A DNA stretch of 64,000 nt from Fontibacillus panacisegetis (GTDB taxonomy: Bacteria > Bacillota > Bacilli > Paenibacillales > Paenibacillaceae), in the NCBI RefSeq assembly GCF_900102215.1, contig NZ_FNBG01000003.1, positions 1 to 64,000 on the forward strand, in the 5' to 3' direction. Below the pieces are notes generated by a model. It saw only the letters and a program-made list of their open reading frames with translations. It searched no databases and was not told where the DNA came from. This document shows, piece after piece, positions 43,837 to 52,961 of the stretch (positions within the stretch are counted from its first letter, which is position 1; every line of letters begins with the position of its first letter). Made by a program: the position numbers and the translations under genes.

Positions 43837-45756
43837 TTAATCTATCATTTTGTCTCGAATTTCTTCTCGAATTGTATCTATAATGTTCAAAATTTTTATT
43901 GTGCCGAGATCACCCTTTTCCCGCTTCCTGACAGATACGGAGCCTGCATTTTTTTCATTCTCGCCAACCACCAGCATATATGGAATCTTTTCGAGCTGCG
44001 CTTCGCGAATTTTGTAGCCAAGCTTCTCATTGCGAACATCAATCTCTACTCTAATTTGGACTTCTTCCAGCATTTGTTTCACTTGCAAAGCATAGTCGAC
44101 GTAATTCTCTGACACAGGCAGTATTTTCACTTGAACAGGGGCTAGCCATAGAGGGAATGCACCGCTGAAATGCTCGGTTAAAATTCCGATGAAACGTTCA
44201 ATCGATCCATACAAAGCACGATGAATAACGACAGGTCGATGTTTGAGGCTGTCCTCGCCAATGTAGGAGAGGTCAAACTTCTCAGGCATTTGGAAATCGA
44301 GTTGAATCGTTCCGCATTGCCAGCTTCGCTTTAGCGCATCGAATATGTGAAAATCTATTTTGGGCCCGTAAAATGCGCCATCGCCTTTGTTGACATGATA
44401 CTCGATTCCCAGATTATCCAGCACATTCTGCAAAGCTTGCTCAGCCTGATTCCACAGCTCCTCTGAGCCCATTGAATCCTCAGGCCTTGTAGAAAGCTCG
44501 ACCTTATATTCAAAACCTAAAACTTGATATACGTGATCAATCAAAGCAATGATTCGGCTAATTTCTTCCTCAATTTGCTCTGGTAGTACAAACAAGTGCG
44601 CATCGTCCTGACAAAATGTACGCACCCGCATCATCCCGTTAAGCGCACCGGAGAATTCGTGCCGATGTACCTGACCAAATTCAGATAATCGAATCGGTAA
44701 TTCTCTGTAGGATCGTAATTTGTTTTTGAAAATAAGCATGTGCCCCGGGCAGTTCATCGGTTTTAACGCAAATTTAGTTTCGTCTACGTTCGTGAAGTAC
44801 ATGTTGTCCTTATAATGATCCCAATGGCCTGATTGCTCCCAAATCCGATTATTCATCATAAGTGGTGTACGTACTTCCTCGTAATCACGTTGTCTCTGCA
44901 ATTCGCGTGAGAAGTTCTCAAGCTCTGTCCGGATCGTCATTCCCTTTGGAAGAAAGAAAGGCATGCCTGGTGCTTCTTCCGAGAACATGAACAATTCCAG
45001 CTCTTTCCCGAGTTTACGATGATCACGCTTTTTAGCTTCCTCAAGAATGTGCAGATGTTGATCCAGCTGAGCTTTTTTCGGAAATGCAGTTCCATAAATA
45101 CGCTGCAGCATCTTGTTATCAGAATCGCCACGCCAATATGCACCTGCCACACTCATAAGCTTGAAGGCCTTGATCCGACCTGTGGATGGAAGATGCGGCC
45201 CCCTGCATAAATCCACGAATTCACCTTGCTCGTAAACCGTGATTACCGAAGCCTCCGGCAGATCATGAATAAGCTCTACTTTTAGCGGTTCCTCTAAATT
45301 GTGAAAAATCCTGATTGCTTCCTCACGACTGACAACTCGACGTACGATGCGGTGATCCTCTTGAATGATCTTCTCCATCTCTTGTTCAATCGCTGTCAGA
45401 TCGTCAAGGGATAATGGCTGATTTATATCAATATCATAATAAAAACCGTCCTCAATCACGGGTCCGATCCCAAGCTTGACTGCCTCAGCACCATATACTC
45501 GTCTCAGTGCTTGAGCCATTAAATGTGCTGTGCTGTGTCGATATATCTCTAATCCATCCTGTCCTTCAAGTGTAACAATTTCAATCAGGGTGTCAGACTC
45601 GATGGGATGGTTAAGATCATAGAGCTTTCCATTCATTTTTCCGGCAATGGCTGATTTCTTCAGGCTTGCACTGATGGACTCCGCTACTTGATCAAATGTG
45701 GTTCCTTCTTGATACCTCCTAACATTTCCATTCGGTAAAGTTACCTTGACCTCCAT
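43837..45756 (-). CDS. thrS: Threonyl-tRNA synthetase
   Basis: A 639-residue class II synthetase. N-terminal TGS domain (1-60), editing domain with HSTAHLMAQALRR (zinc-type HxxxH) and later VDLCRGPHLPSTGRIKAFKL, catalytic core with MNCPGHMLIFK and RMRTFCQDDAH-like VRTFCQDDAHLF, motif 3 around GSIERFIGILTEHFSGAFP, and a C-terminal anticodon-binding domain. Full length. Expression is controlled by a Thr T-box. Confidence 0.96.
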   Translation of the reverse strand: MEVKVTLPNGNVRRYQEGTTFDQVAESISASLKKSAIAGKMNGKLYDLNHPIESDTLIEIVTLEGQDGLEIYRHSTAHLMAQALRRVYGAEAVKLGIGPVIEDGFYYDIDINQPLSLDDLTAIEQEMEKIIQEDHRIVRRVVSREEAIRIFHNLEEPLKVELIHDLPEASVITVYEQGEFVDLCRGPHLPSTGRIKAFKLMSVAGAYWRGDSDNKMLQRIYGTAFPKKAQLDQHLHILEEAKKRDHRKLGKELELFMFSEEAPGMPFFLPKGMTIRTELENFSRELQRQRDYEEVRTPLMMNNRIWEQSGHWDHYKDNMYFTNVDETKFALKPMNCPGHMLIFKNKLRSYRELPIRLSEFGQVHRHEFSGALNGMMRVRTFCQDDAHLFVLPEQIEEEISRIIALIDHVYQVLGFEYKVELSTRPEDSMGSEELWNQAEQALQNVLDNLGIEYHVNKGDGAFYGPKIDFHIFDALKRSWQCGTIQLDFQMPEKFDLSYIGEDSLKHRPVVIHRALYGSIERFIGILTEHFSGAFPLWLAPVQVKILPVSENYVDYALQVKQMLEEVQIRVEIDVRNEKLGYKIREAQLEKIPYMLVVGENEKNAGSVSVRKREKGDLGTIKILNIIDTIREEIRDKMID

Positions 45757-45787
45757 GACTTATCCTCCATTCTGAATTCATAATTTT

Positions 45788-46085
45788 GAACGCAAAAAAA
45801 CGCATCTCGTCCTCAAAGGGACGAGTGCGTTCATCTCGTGGTTCCACCCTAATTTGATCTGCAGCAAGTTATCACTCGGGAATACCTTCCAAAGTTAATG
45901 CTACAAAATCCTTATTGGTATCCGATATCGTAGATAAAACGGCGCCGCTTACTATCGCGAATACTGATCAACGGGTTCAACGCCACGGCTACAAAGTGGT
46001 AATTTCAGAGCCGTGACTGGAGAAGCTTGCAGCGTTTGCCCCTCTCTCTGTACAGTCCGTGCAGGAAATCATGTCTTTGATTCTC
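45788..46085 (-). ncRNA. T-box riboswitch, Thr (ACC)
   Basis: Minus-strand specifier loop GAAATT-ACC-ACTTTG with ACC at 45998-46000, the T-box AGGGTGGAACCACGAGA, then terminator GCACTCGTCC/GGACGAGATGC followed by TTTTTTTGCG just before thrS. Confidence 0.94.
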
Positions 46086-46182
46086 GCCATATGAAATGAT
46101 AATGGTGTTATTTTACTTTTTTATTAATCATAAAGTCAAGAGGTTTTTTACCATGACTACGAAAATAGTTTATTACCTAACC

Positions 46183-47340
46183 TTATTTTTCATCAAGCTT
46201 GTAGGTAAAATTGTGCTTTTGTCCATCAAAAATGCTGTTGTAGGAAAAGAATAATACACCGTCTTTTTCCCTTTCGAACTTGATCTCATCCCCATGATAC
46301 GGAACATCATTATGCTCTGCGTATTCTTGTTCTTGTCCATTTAGCTGTTTGTATAACTGAACCGTATCAAGCGTTTGCAAGTTAATCAGGGTTAACAAGC
46401 CGGTACTGTTAGGTCTGACAAGCGCAAAACCTTCTCCAATTCCCTCCACGGAATAGATTTCATCCAAACCGACTATTTTAACTAAATCGTACTCCAGCTT
46501 GACCTCTCCTGCCGAATCTAACACATAAAGCATTTTTCCGTCTGTCATCACAGGCCGATCACCCAAGTATGTCACATTAAACACAAAACGTTGCCAGTAA
46601 TGAACTTTTGTTTGTTTTACTAATGAGCCGTTAACCATTAATGCAGAATATAGATTTGTGTTTATCATAGGTTCGCCGTAACTATCGGTTAAAATTAATT
46701 GTTCTAATTTCCCAGAAGATACCAGATCTAAATTACTAAATCCTTTAATATCAAGCGTCATAATCCCCGCTAATTTAGCTTCAGCAATAGAACTGGAAGC
46801 ATAGTGAACCTCGCCATTCGTGCGGTTTAGCCAATAAAAATGAGAAGGCCCTCTTACCATCATAAGGCTGGTATTTGGAGTTACCTCTACAAATTGATCT
46901 CTTGAATTCCAGTTTACTTTAGCCTGCATCAGCTCTGCTACGGAGCGAATAGATACATAAACTTGGTTATTTTTGATAATCGGGGTATTGGCAAGCTTAA
47001 CCTCTTTATTATTTCTAGTTGCAGTAGCCTTACCTAGCGTCATTATGATCTTCTGACCTGGCTGTGAAATGGTGATTTGTTTGTTCTGACTGTTCCAGGT
47101 CACTGCAGAGCTTAGCCCGTTGGATACCTCCCTCAATGGAATGTAGACTGTTCCATTCCGTAGAAAAGGCTGTGACTGGACAGAATATGAACTACCTTGA
47201 ATAATAATCGATATGTTTTGTGCTTGATGGCTGCTTGATACGGTTTGAGCAGTAGCTTGCGAACTGTTTTGAGAAAACAATAAAGATGTCATACAGCCTG
47301 TTAGGATGCATGTTTTTATGAGAATACTTTTTAAATTCAC
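46183..47340 (-). CDS. Secreted copper-amine-oxidase-N (stalk) domain protein
   Basis: A 385-residue exported protein. GTG 47340 has GGAG 5 bases upstream and gives a signal peptide ending near AQTVSS. Two stalk-type beta blocks follow: PFLRNGTVYIPLREVSNGLSS..VTWNSQNKQITI and TPIIKNNQVYVSIRSVAELMQAKVNWNSRDQFVEV. The C-terminal 230 residues are beta-rich, with no known catalytic motif. It is a clear paralogue of the protein at 61.9-63.0 kb, with the same block order. Confidence 0.78.
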   Translation of the reverse strand: MNLKSILIKTCILTGCMTSLLFSQNSSQATAQTVSSSHQAQNISIIIQGSSYSVQSQPFLRNGTVYIPLREVSNGLSSAVTWNSQNKQITISQPGQKIIMTLGKATATRNNKEVKLANTPIIKNNQVYVSIRSVAELMQAKVNWNSRDQFVEVTPNTSLMMVRGPSHFYWLNRTNGEVHYASSSIAEAKLAGIMTLDIKGFSNLDLVSSGKLEQLILTDSYGEPMINTNLYSALMVNGSLVKQTKVHYWQRFVFNVTYLGDRPVMTDGKMLYVLDSAGEVKLEYDLVKIVGLDEIYSVEGIGEGFALVRPNSTGLLTLINLQTLDTVQLYKQLNGQEQEYAEHNDVPYHGDEIKFEREKDGVLFFSYNSIFDGQKHNFTYKLDEK

Positions 47341-47431
47341 AATTTCTCCAACCTTTCCATACTTTAGTTCCACAAATATAAACGCAAAATAAATAATATT
47401 GTTTCATAGTAATGAGAAAACAGCCTGAAAT

Positions 47432-47460
47432 TTGACATCCACTTCCAATTTATCTATAGT
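47432..47460 (+). promoter_or_regulatory. Sigma-A promoter of the spermidine-synthase-like gene
   Basis: TTGACA (47432-47437), 17-bp spacer, TATAGT (47455-47460), 70 bp upstream of the start codon. Confidence 0.6.
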
Positions 47461-47529
47461 CAAAGTTAACTTGGAGCTTACATCTGCAATCTGATGTTCT
47501 AGTGGAAGGCAATGGAGGTGCAGCATCAC

Positions 47530-48204
47530 ATGAATTACAGCAATTGTCCTGTTGAAATTATTGAACGAGCAATTACACCAAGAGGGGAAATCCAGTTACA
47601 ACGCAGAGGCGAGTATTTTGAGGTAATAAGCAATGGTACATTTCTGATGGCGACATATAACGGCGAGTCAGAGCGACTGCTCGTTCGCAGCGCACTTCAG
47701 CATGTAGCAAATCCGAAGACTGTGCTTATAGGCGGGCTTGGTGTTGGTTTTTCACTTCAGGAAGCTCTGTTGGATAAACGTATTAAGCAGGTTACTGTTG
47801 TTGAAATTGAGGAAAAAGTAATTGAATGGAACAGGTCTGTCCTTGGCCCTGCTTCAAATTATGCTTTGTCACATCCTAAATGCAAATTAGTAAATGATGA
47901 TCTGATCTCCTGGATACAAGAAACAGGGGATTCTTTTGATTTGATCTGTCTCGACATTGATAATGGTCCGGATTGGAAAGTGTTTGAGGGCAACAGCTTA
48001 CTCTATGATGAATTGGGCTTGAAGACATTAACTCAAAGGCTTAATCCCGGCGGAAGTATTACATTCTGGAGCGCAACGCCGTCTCCGAATTTTAAAGATC
48101 TATTAGAATCGTTCTTTGGAGAGGTTTTTGTATACGAAATCCCCCAATCTCATGGTGATCCCGATTACATTTTCCTTATACAGAATGATACAATAGCTCT
48201 ATAA
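47530..48204 (+). CDS. Spermidine-synthase-like methyltransferase-fold protein
   Basis: A 224-residue class I SAM/dcSAM-binding fold. VLIGGLGVGFSLQEAL is the glycine-rich loop, VTVVEIEEKVIEWN the acidic second strand, and FDLICLDIDNGPDW the fourth strand. True spermidine synthases have a Y-Q and DD pair in the active site; here the Asp motif is DIDNGP, so activity may differ. Start 47530 has GGAGGTG 9 bases upstream. xerS follows 24 bp after its stop, probably in one operon. Confidence 0.78.
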   Translation: MNYSNCPVEIIERAITPRGEIQLQRRGEYFEVISNGTFLMATYNGESERLLVRSALQHVANPKTVLIGGLGVGFSLQEALLDKRIKQVTVVEIEEKVIEWNRSVLGPASNYALSHPKCKLVNDDLISWIQETGDSFDLICLDIDNGPDWKVFEGNSLLYDELGLKTLTQRLNPGGSITFWSATPSPNFKDLLESFFGEVFVYEIPQSHGDPDYIFLIQNDTIAL

Positions 48205-48228
48205 CCGCATCTTGTGGAGGTGTACCGA

Positions 48229-49305
48229 ATGAACATACAAAAGATAATTGATCGCAAAAGGCTGGATGAAAAAACGGTACATATGCCTTGGTTCGTTCAG
48301 CAGTTTATTGATTATAAACTACCCGACCTCTCTCCTTCTACTCTGCTGGAATATGTAAGAGATTATGAGCAGTTTTTTGGATGGTTAAGAGCTGAAGGCT
48401 TGTCTGTAGCGGACAATAATGCGGGTGTTACTCTTCTGGAGCTAGAGACACTGCATATGGAGAGTGTGGTAGGTTATCGACTTCATTTAACGACCAGAAC
48501 CGAAGGGACGAATTCCAAAATTACAGTCTCTCGTAAAATGTCTTCCCTTCGCTCACTATTTCATTACTTGAGTCAAATTGCTGAAGACGAGAATTTCTAC
48601 CCGTTGCTCAAGCGTAACATTATGGCCAAGGTGGAAATCAAACGGATTCATAAACCAAAGGATACCGCAGCCAAGCTTAAAGGTAAAATCCTTGAGGAAG
48701 ATGAATTAATAGAATTCATCAGCTATATTGCTGAGGGTTACGGTCAGGATATCCATGACAACAAGCAGGCACTTTATTCCTATGAGCAAAATAAAGAGCG
48801 CGACGCCTGCATTGCGAGTCTGATTCTGAATTCAGGGTTACGGGTATCGGAAGTTGTGAATATGAATGTAGATGATTTAGATCTCGCTAACAAGCTGCTA
48901 TACGTTTTTCGTAAAGGCAACAACGATGAATCATTTAAGACGCCTGTATATTTCCGGGATCAATCTAAAGATGATTTATCCCATTACTTAAATTTAAGAA
49001 CGACACGATATCGTACACCCAAACGGGAAAAGGCGCTCTTTGTCGCCGTTCCGAACGGGCAAAAAGAGGGCAAACGCATGACAAAACGCGCCATTCAGGC
49101 GATGATCATCAAATACGCCAAACGGTTTGGCAAGCCATATTTAACGGTTCATAAACTTCGGCATTCTTTTGCTACCGACTATTATTTACAGAACGATATT
49201 TATAAGACCAAAGAACAGCTTGGACATGCTTCTACCGAAACAACAGAAGTATATGCGCATTTGACTGACAAGACGATGTCTGAAGCGATTGAACGTCGTG
49301 CATAG
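48229..49305 (+). CDS. xerS: Tyrosine recombinase XerS-like
   Basis: A 358-residue site-specific recombinase. N-terminal SAM-like core-binding domain (about 15-140), catalytic domain with Arg in ILNSGLRVSEVVNM, Lys in the beta-hairpin FRKGNN, HKLRHSFATDYY (His-x-x-Arg), LGHASTETTEVYAH with the nucleophilic Tyr. Length and the insertion before the catalytic domain fit XerS, the single-recombinase chromosome-dimer resolution type. GGAGGTG is 8 bases before ATG. Not a phage integrase by context. Confidence 0.85.
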   Translation: MNIQKIIDRKRLDEKTVHMPWFVQQFIDYKLPDLSPSTLLEYVRDYEQFFGWLRAEGLSVADNNAGVTLLELETLHMESVVGYRLHLTTRTEGTNSKITVSRKMSSLRSLFHYLSQIAEDENFYPLLKRNIMAKVEIKRIHKPKDTAAKLKGKILEEDELIEFISYIAEGYGQDIHDNKQALYSYEQNKERDACIASLILNSGLRVSEVVNMNVDDLDLANKLLYVFRKGNNDESFKTPVYFRDQSKDDLSHYLNLRTTRYRTPKREKALFVAVPNGQKEGKRMTKRAIQAMIIKYAKRFGKPYLTVHKLRHSFATDYYLQNDIYKTKEQLGHASTETTEVYAHLTDKTMSEAIERRA

Positions 49306-49322
49306 AGTGAAGGTTTATTACA

Positions 49323-49360
49323 GGGACTATCTCCATAATTTCTAGGAATAGTCCTTTTTG
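49323..49360 (+). terminator. Intrinsic terminator of xerS
   Basis: GGGACTATCTCC..GGAATAGTCC stem with one bulge and a TTTTT tail, separating xerS from the receptor promoter. Confidence 0.7.
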
Positions 49361-49388
49361 ACATATTTTCAAACTTAATAGAAAATTA

Positions 49389-49417
49389 TTGACCACCTAT
49401 CAAATATATGATTATAT
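49389..49417 (+). promoter_or_regulatory. Promoter of the AloR-like receptor gene
   Basis: TTGACC (49389-49394), 17-bp spacer, TTATAT (49412-49417), about 99 bp upstream of the start codon. Confidence 0.5.
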
Positions 49418-49515
49418 TGATTTGTAATATATTAACAAAATATGTATGTAGTAACACGACATATGAGTTATTTCCATTTAGAAAAACTAATTTTCTTTAA
49501 AAGGTGATATTTTAT

Positions 49516-50910
49516 ATGAACAATTCAACCTCGATTCTCGAACGAGTAAATTCCTTTATTTTGCAGGAAAACTTATGCTTAAGTAAAATAGCCAAAAAAG
49601 CAGAAGTAAACGCAGGTACGCTGAGCTCTATTTTTAATAGGAACAAGATATTTACAATCGATCAGTTAGATCGGATTACCGCTGTGATGAATTTGCCTGA
49701 GGGTCATTTATATGACCAATACATTGTAGATTATTTGAATGAATCATCACCAAACTGGCGCAGAATCCGCCCCTTTCTGTATCGCTGTGCAGATTTGGAC
49801 AAGCTGGACTGTATAAAAAAAGTAGTGAGTCTATTAATGGAAAATCTTATGTATGCTCCACTGTTATTTGATGTCGCAGAGGATTTTTTTCAGACTCAAA
49901 AGTTTGCCGCTGCGAGATTTTTGTATGAAAGTGTCGCTGAAAGCGAAAAGCAGCAGCATTCGGAACGACTTGCTTTGTGCAAATACAGATTATTTAATTT
50001 GAGCCTCGGAAATGATCAAATCAAAAATCAACATGCTGCTATCCAATTTGAACCCTATTTAGAACGGCTGGATGAGATTGACCAATTGGAAGCATTAAAG
50101 GATCTGGCAAATTTATATCGCTCTTTACGAGATTGGGATAAGCTCGAGGTACTGGCAAAGCGGATGGAGGAAAAAGGCAAGGCCTACTATTTCTCTAAAA
50201 GTAGATCTCACAGTAAAGATAAGATTAAAAAAACAAGCAGGCCTGCATTTGTTTATATTGCTTTCCCTTATTTACTGCTGGGGGCTGTTTATGAGGCACG
50301 TAAACAACGCGATTTGGCTTTACACTTTAATTCTTTATATGCAGATTTAGACTGGGTTAAAGAGAAGGATGAAGAAACATTATATTGGAAAAGTCTATTT
50401 AAAGAGTGGTCAGTAGCTAATATTTTTGTATCCAAGCTGTTCTTAGGAGATGTGAGTATTCTTCCAGACTATGTAGTCTATTTTGAATCCAAAGATCACG
50501 AAATTTTAGTCGCATTATTAAATATTGTTGAAGCAGCAAATCAGCATTACTATAATGTGGATGACATTCTTCAACAATTTGCATCTAATATTTCAAATTA
50601 TTTGGAAAATCAAGAAGAAAGTCCCTTTTATTCATCACATATTATCTCAGATGTAACCATAAATTTATCAAACGAACTTGCGGAATATTACCTGCGTAAT
50701 GAAAAATATGAAGTTGGGTATACCTATTTATTAATATGTTTAGAAAAATCATCCAAAAATAGGGATAAATCTGGTATAATCAAATGTGTAGGTTTATTTG
50801 AACTCTACAAAGATGAGGCTTCTTGTGAAGTTAAATCAACCTACCAAAAATTAATTAAAGAGGTGTATGAACATGAAAAAAAAATTAACTTATCTTCTGA
50901 TGACATCTAG
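49516..50910 (+). CDS. AloR/AimR-like peptide-responsive TPR regulator
   Basis: A 464-residue protein with an N-terminal helix-turn-helix (LSKIAKKAEVNAGTLSSIFNR, then FTIDQLDRITAVMNL, about residues 20-65) and about 390 residues of helical repeats of TPR style (e.g. FDVAEDFFQTQKFAAARFLYESVAESEKQ; VYEARKQRDLALHFNSLYADL; LAEYYLRNEKYEVGYTYLLICLEKS). This is the architecture of phage AimR and of Paenibacillus AloR receptors, which bind a short imported peptide. Start ATG 49516 lies after AAGGTGAT; the in-frame GTG 49504 is inside that site. A secreted peptide gene overlaps its 3' end. Confidence 0.8.
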   Translation: MNNSTSILERVNSFILQENLCLSKIAKKAEVNAGTLSSIFNRNKIFTIDQLDRITAVMNLPEGHLYDQYIVDYLNESSPNWRRIRPFLYRCADLDKLDCIKKVVSLLMENLMYAPLLFDVAEDFFQTQKFAAARFLYESVAESEKQQHSERLALCKYRLFNLSLGNDQIKNQHAAIQFEPYLERLDEIDQLEALKDLANLYRSLRDWDKLEVLAKRMEEKGKAYYFSKSRSHSKDKIKKTSRPAFVYIAFPYLLLGAVYEARKQRDLALHFNSLYADLDWVKEKDEETLYWKSLFKEWSVANIFVSKLFLGDVSILPDYVVYFESKDHEILVALLNIVEAANQHYYNVDDILQQFASNISNYLENQEESPFYSSHIISDVTINLSNELAEYYLRNEKYEVGYTYLLICLEKSSKNRDKSGIIKCVGLFELYKDEASCEVKSTYQKLIKEVYEHEKKINLSSDDI

Positions 50911-50995
50911 TCTTTTTGTTTTAATTCTCAGTCCAATTACAATCATATCAGATAATGGCAGTATAACTCCTCTTTATTTTCATGGTGGCGTTTGA
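50873..50995 (+). CDS. AloP/AimP-like pre-pro signalling peptide
   Basis: A 40-codon ORF in another frame, overlapping the receptor's last 38 bases. GAGGTG lies 8 bases before ATG. The product has a Lys-rich start (MKKKLTYLLM), a hydrophobic core (SSLFVLILSPITII) and a polar tail SDNGSITPLYFHGGV. That is the layout of Phr/AimP/AloP precursors: Sec export, then protease release of a C-terminal 5-8 residue peptide. Candidate mature peptide lies within ITPLYFHGGV. Its position directly after the receptor and before a terminator strongly supports a cognate pair. Confidence 0.78.
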   Translation: MKKKLTYLLMTSSLFVLILSPITIISDNGSITPLYFHGGV

Positions 50996-51054
50996 TTAAT
51001 ATTCCTGAAGAAATAGTAATGATAGACAAGCTTAAAAAATCGATTTGAAACAAG

Positions 51055-51096
51055 AAACCACCACAACTAGGCAATAGCCTGTTCGGTGGTTTTCCT
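51055..51096. terminator. Terminator after the peptide gene
   Basis: AAACCACC (51055-51062) pairs with GGTGGTTT (51085-51092), extended by inner pairs GGC/GCC; followed by TTCC. It closes the receptor/peptide unit and faces convergent mobB. Confidence 0.72.
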
Positions 51097-51126
51097 TGTC
51101 TTTAATCTTCTTAACTACACTGTTCT

Positions 51127-51660
51127 CTATAAACTTCCAATCATAAAATTAACGATCTCTCTATCCTGTTTCACCTCAAACAATTGTAGACGTTCCTCTA
51201 TTGACAGCGCAAGTACTAAATCTCGCTCTTTGTCATTCAGACCACGGTACACAATCCCAATAACCTGACTCAATTCTCTAACAAGTTGCATATCCTCAGT
51301 CGAAGTTACCAGAACCAATTTTGGATACTCCTCTTGTTTAAATCCTTCCAAAATGACAAGATCATACTCGCGAAAATAATCTATTAAACTCTGAACCGAA
51401 GTCTCTCGCTCCTCCATAATCGCTGTTCTCCAAGGAGATGTGATTGCTGTAGCTAAAGCGCCAGCTTGCCGCAGCTTATAGGTATCGGTTCCTTCTACAT
51501 CGCTATCGAAGCCGTGAACATCATGCTTGATCACAGCTATTTTATAATTCATGTCATTAAGTATAGGGATTAGCCTTGAGATCAAGGTGGTTTTACCACT
51601 ATTTTTGTAGCCTACGATTTGAATAATCTTCTGATCAGTCCTACTAGCTACCTCAATCAT
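51127..51660 (-). CDS. mobB: Molybdopterin-guanine dinucleotide biosynthesis protein MobB
   Basis: A 177-residue P-loop GTPase helping to convert molybdopterin to the MGD form. GYKNSGKTTL at residues 17-26, then VIKHDVHGFDSDVEGTDTYKLRQAGA (switch region), and DLVILEGFKQEEYPKLVLV. Overlaps moeA by 4 bp (ATGA). Last gene of the pyrK-pyrD-lpdD-like-moeA-mobB cluster. Confidence 0.93.
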   Translation of the reverse strand: MIEVASRTDQKIIQIVGYKNSGKTTLISRLIPILNDMNYKIAVIKHDVHGFDSDVEGTDTYKLRQAGALATAITSPWRTAIMEERETSVQSLIDYFREYDLVILEGFKQEEYPKLVLVTSTEDMQLVRELSQVIGIVYRGLNDKERDLVLALSIEERLQLFEVKQDREIVNFMIGSL

Positions 51661-52961
51661 GTTGTACCCCTTGGCAGCTTCAGCACCTTAACCATCTCTC
51701 CTGCATGAACTCCAGTGGTCGTTGGAGGAATAACGATCAAAACATCGCTATCCTTGATTGTGATCATTACGCTTGATTCATCCAACTGAGCCGGATAGAC
51801 CATAACCCTTCCATCTGAATAATCTAGTCGACCTCTTACAAAACGGGTAAAGCTGTTCACTTTACTGTAAGCTTTGCCCAATGAAGCTGAGAATTCAGGT
51901 AGGAATAGCTGTGAGCTTCCAAGCATCTTTTGAATAGCGGGTCTGACGAAAAGCTCAAATCCAACAAAACAAGCTCCAGGATTCCCCGACAGTGCAAATA
52001 GCAGCTTGCCATCCTTCACAGCAGCCGTTGTTACACTACCTGGTCTCATCTGTACCTTGTTAAATAGCATTTGGACATCATTGCCTGTAACTAAATCAGC
52101 CATAATGTCAAAATCTCCGACAGAAGCTCCACCTGTAGTTACAACGATATCGTGTTGGGCAAATGCCGCTGCAACCTTGCTGCGCGCAAGCTCCAGGTTA
52201 TCCTCTATCGCATGGAGAATATATGGTTCTCCACCTGCTTCGCGTATTTGATTCGCCAGCATGTATGTGTTGCTGTTTCTTATTTTGCCATCTTGCAGTG
52301 GCTCTTCTACACTAAGCAATTCAGAACCGGTAGAGAATACCGCCACGCGCGGTCGTCTAACGACTGGAACCTGATGGATGCCAAATGTAGCCAACACCGA
52401 AATCTCGCCAGTTCCAATATGCCGTCCCTTCTCAAGAATGAGATCACCGAGGGCCAATTCCAGACCGACAGGGGTTAAGTTTTTACCTACTTCAATTTCA
52501 CGTCTGATCTCAATATATTTTTTCTTCTGATGATTAGCATCCTTCTTATGGATCTCTTTCGTCATTTCAAACATAATGACTGCATCTGCTTCATCAGGAA
52601 CCTTGGCGCCTGTCATAATGCGTGCTGCTGTTCCAGACACCAGCTTTACATTAGGCAGGCTTCCACAAGGTATTTCATCCACTACTTCAAGCTCAACAGG
52701 CTGCTCTGAGGAGCAACCTTTCGTATCAGTGCTAATGATAGCAAAGCCATCCATTCCTGAGCGGCGAAAATGTGGGTACGGATGCGGTGCAGTAATATTT
52801 TCCGCTAAGGTGCGTCCTTGCGCTTCTGCCAAAAGAACCCGTTCACAGTCAAGTAAACGTGCATACGGTAATATGGATGCTTGGGCTGCACTTACTTCTA
52901 TAGCTTGACGACGGAATTTTTCAGCCTTTCCTCCCGCTTCGCTTCCAGCTAAATTACTCAT
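51657..52961 (-). CDS. moeA: Molybdopterin molybdotransferase MoeA
   Basis: A 434-residue enzyme inserting molybdate into adenylylated molybdopterin. RSGMDGFAI, ARIMTGAKVPDEADAVIM, VAVFSTGSELL, TTGGASVGDFD and ALSGNPGACFVGFELFVRP are the family landmarks. Full length. The start overlaps the stop of the LpdD-like gene (ATGA) and the stop overlaps mobB, so the three are translationally coupled. Confidence 0.94.
   Translation of the reverse strand: MSNLAGSEAGGKAEKFRRQAIEVSAAQASILPYARLLDCERVLLAEAQGRTLAENITAPHPYPHFRRSGMDGFAIISTDTKGCSSEQPVELEVVDEIPCGSLPNVKLVSGTAARIMTGAKVPDEADAVIMFEMTKEIHKKDANHQKKKYIEIRREIEVGKNLTPVGLELALGDLILEKGRHIGTGEISVLATFGIHQVPVVRRPRVAVFSTGSELLSVEEPLQDGKIRNSNTYMLANQIREAGGEPYILHAIEDNLELARSKVAAAFAQHDIVVTTGGASVGDFDIMADLVTGNDVQMLFNKVQMRPGSVTTAAVKDGKLLFALSGNPGACFVGFELFVRPAIQKMLGSSQLFLPEFSASLGKAYSKVNSFTRFVRGRLDYSDGRVMVYPAQLDESSVMITIKDSDVLIVIPPTTTGVHAGEMVKVLKLPRGTT

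Noticed and set aside
48229-50995. Prophage containing an integrase and arbitrium genes
   Set aside because: The recombinase fits XerS, no phage structural or replication genes are near, and neighbours are ordinary chromosomal genes.
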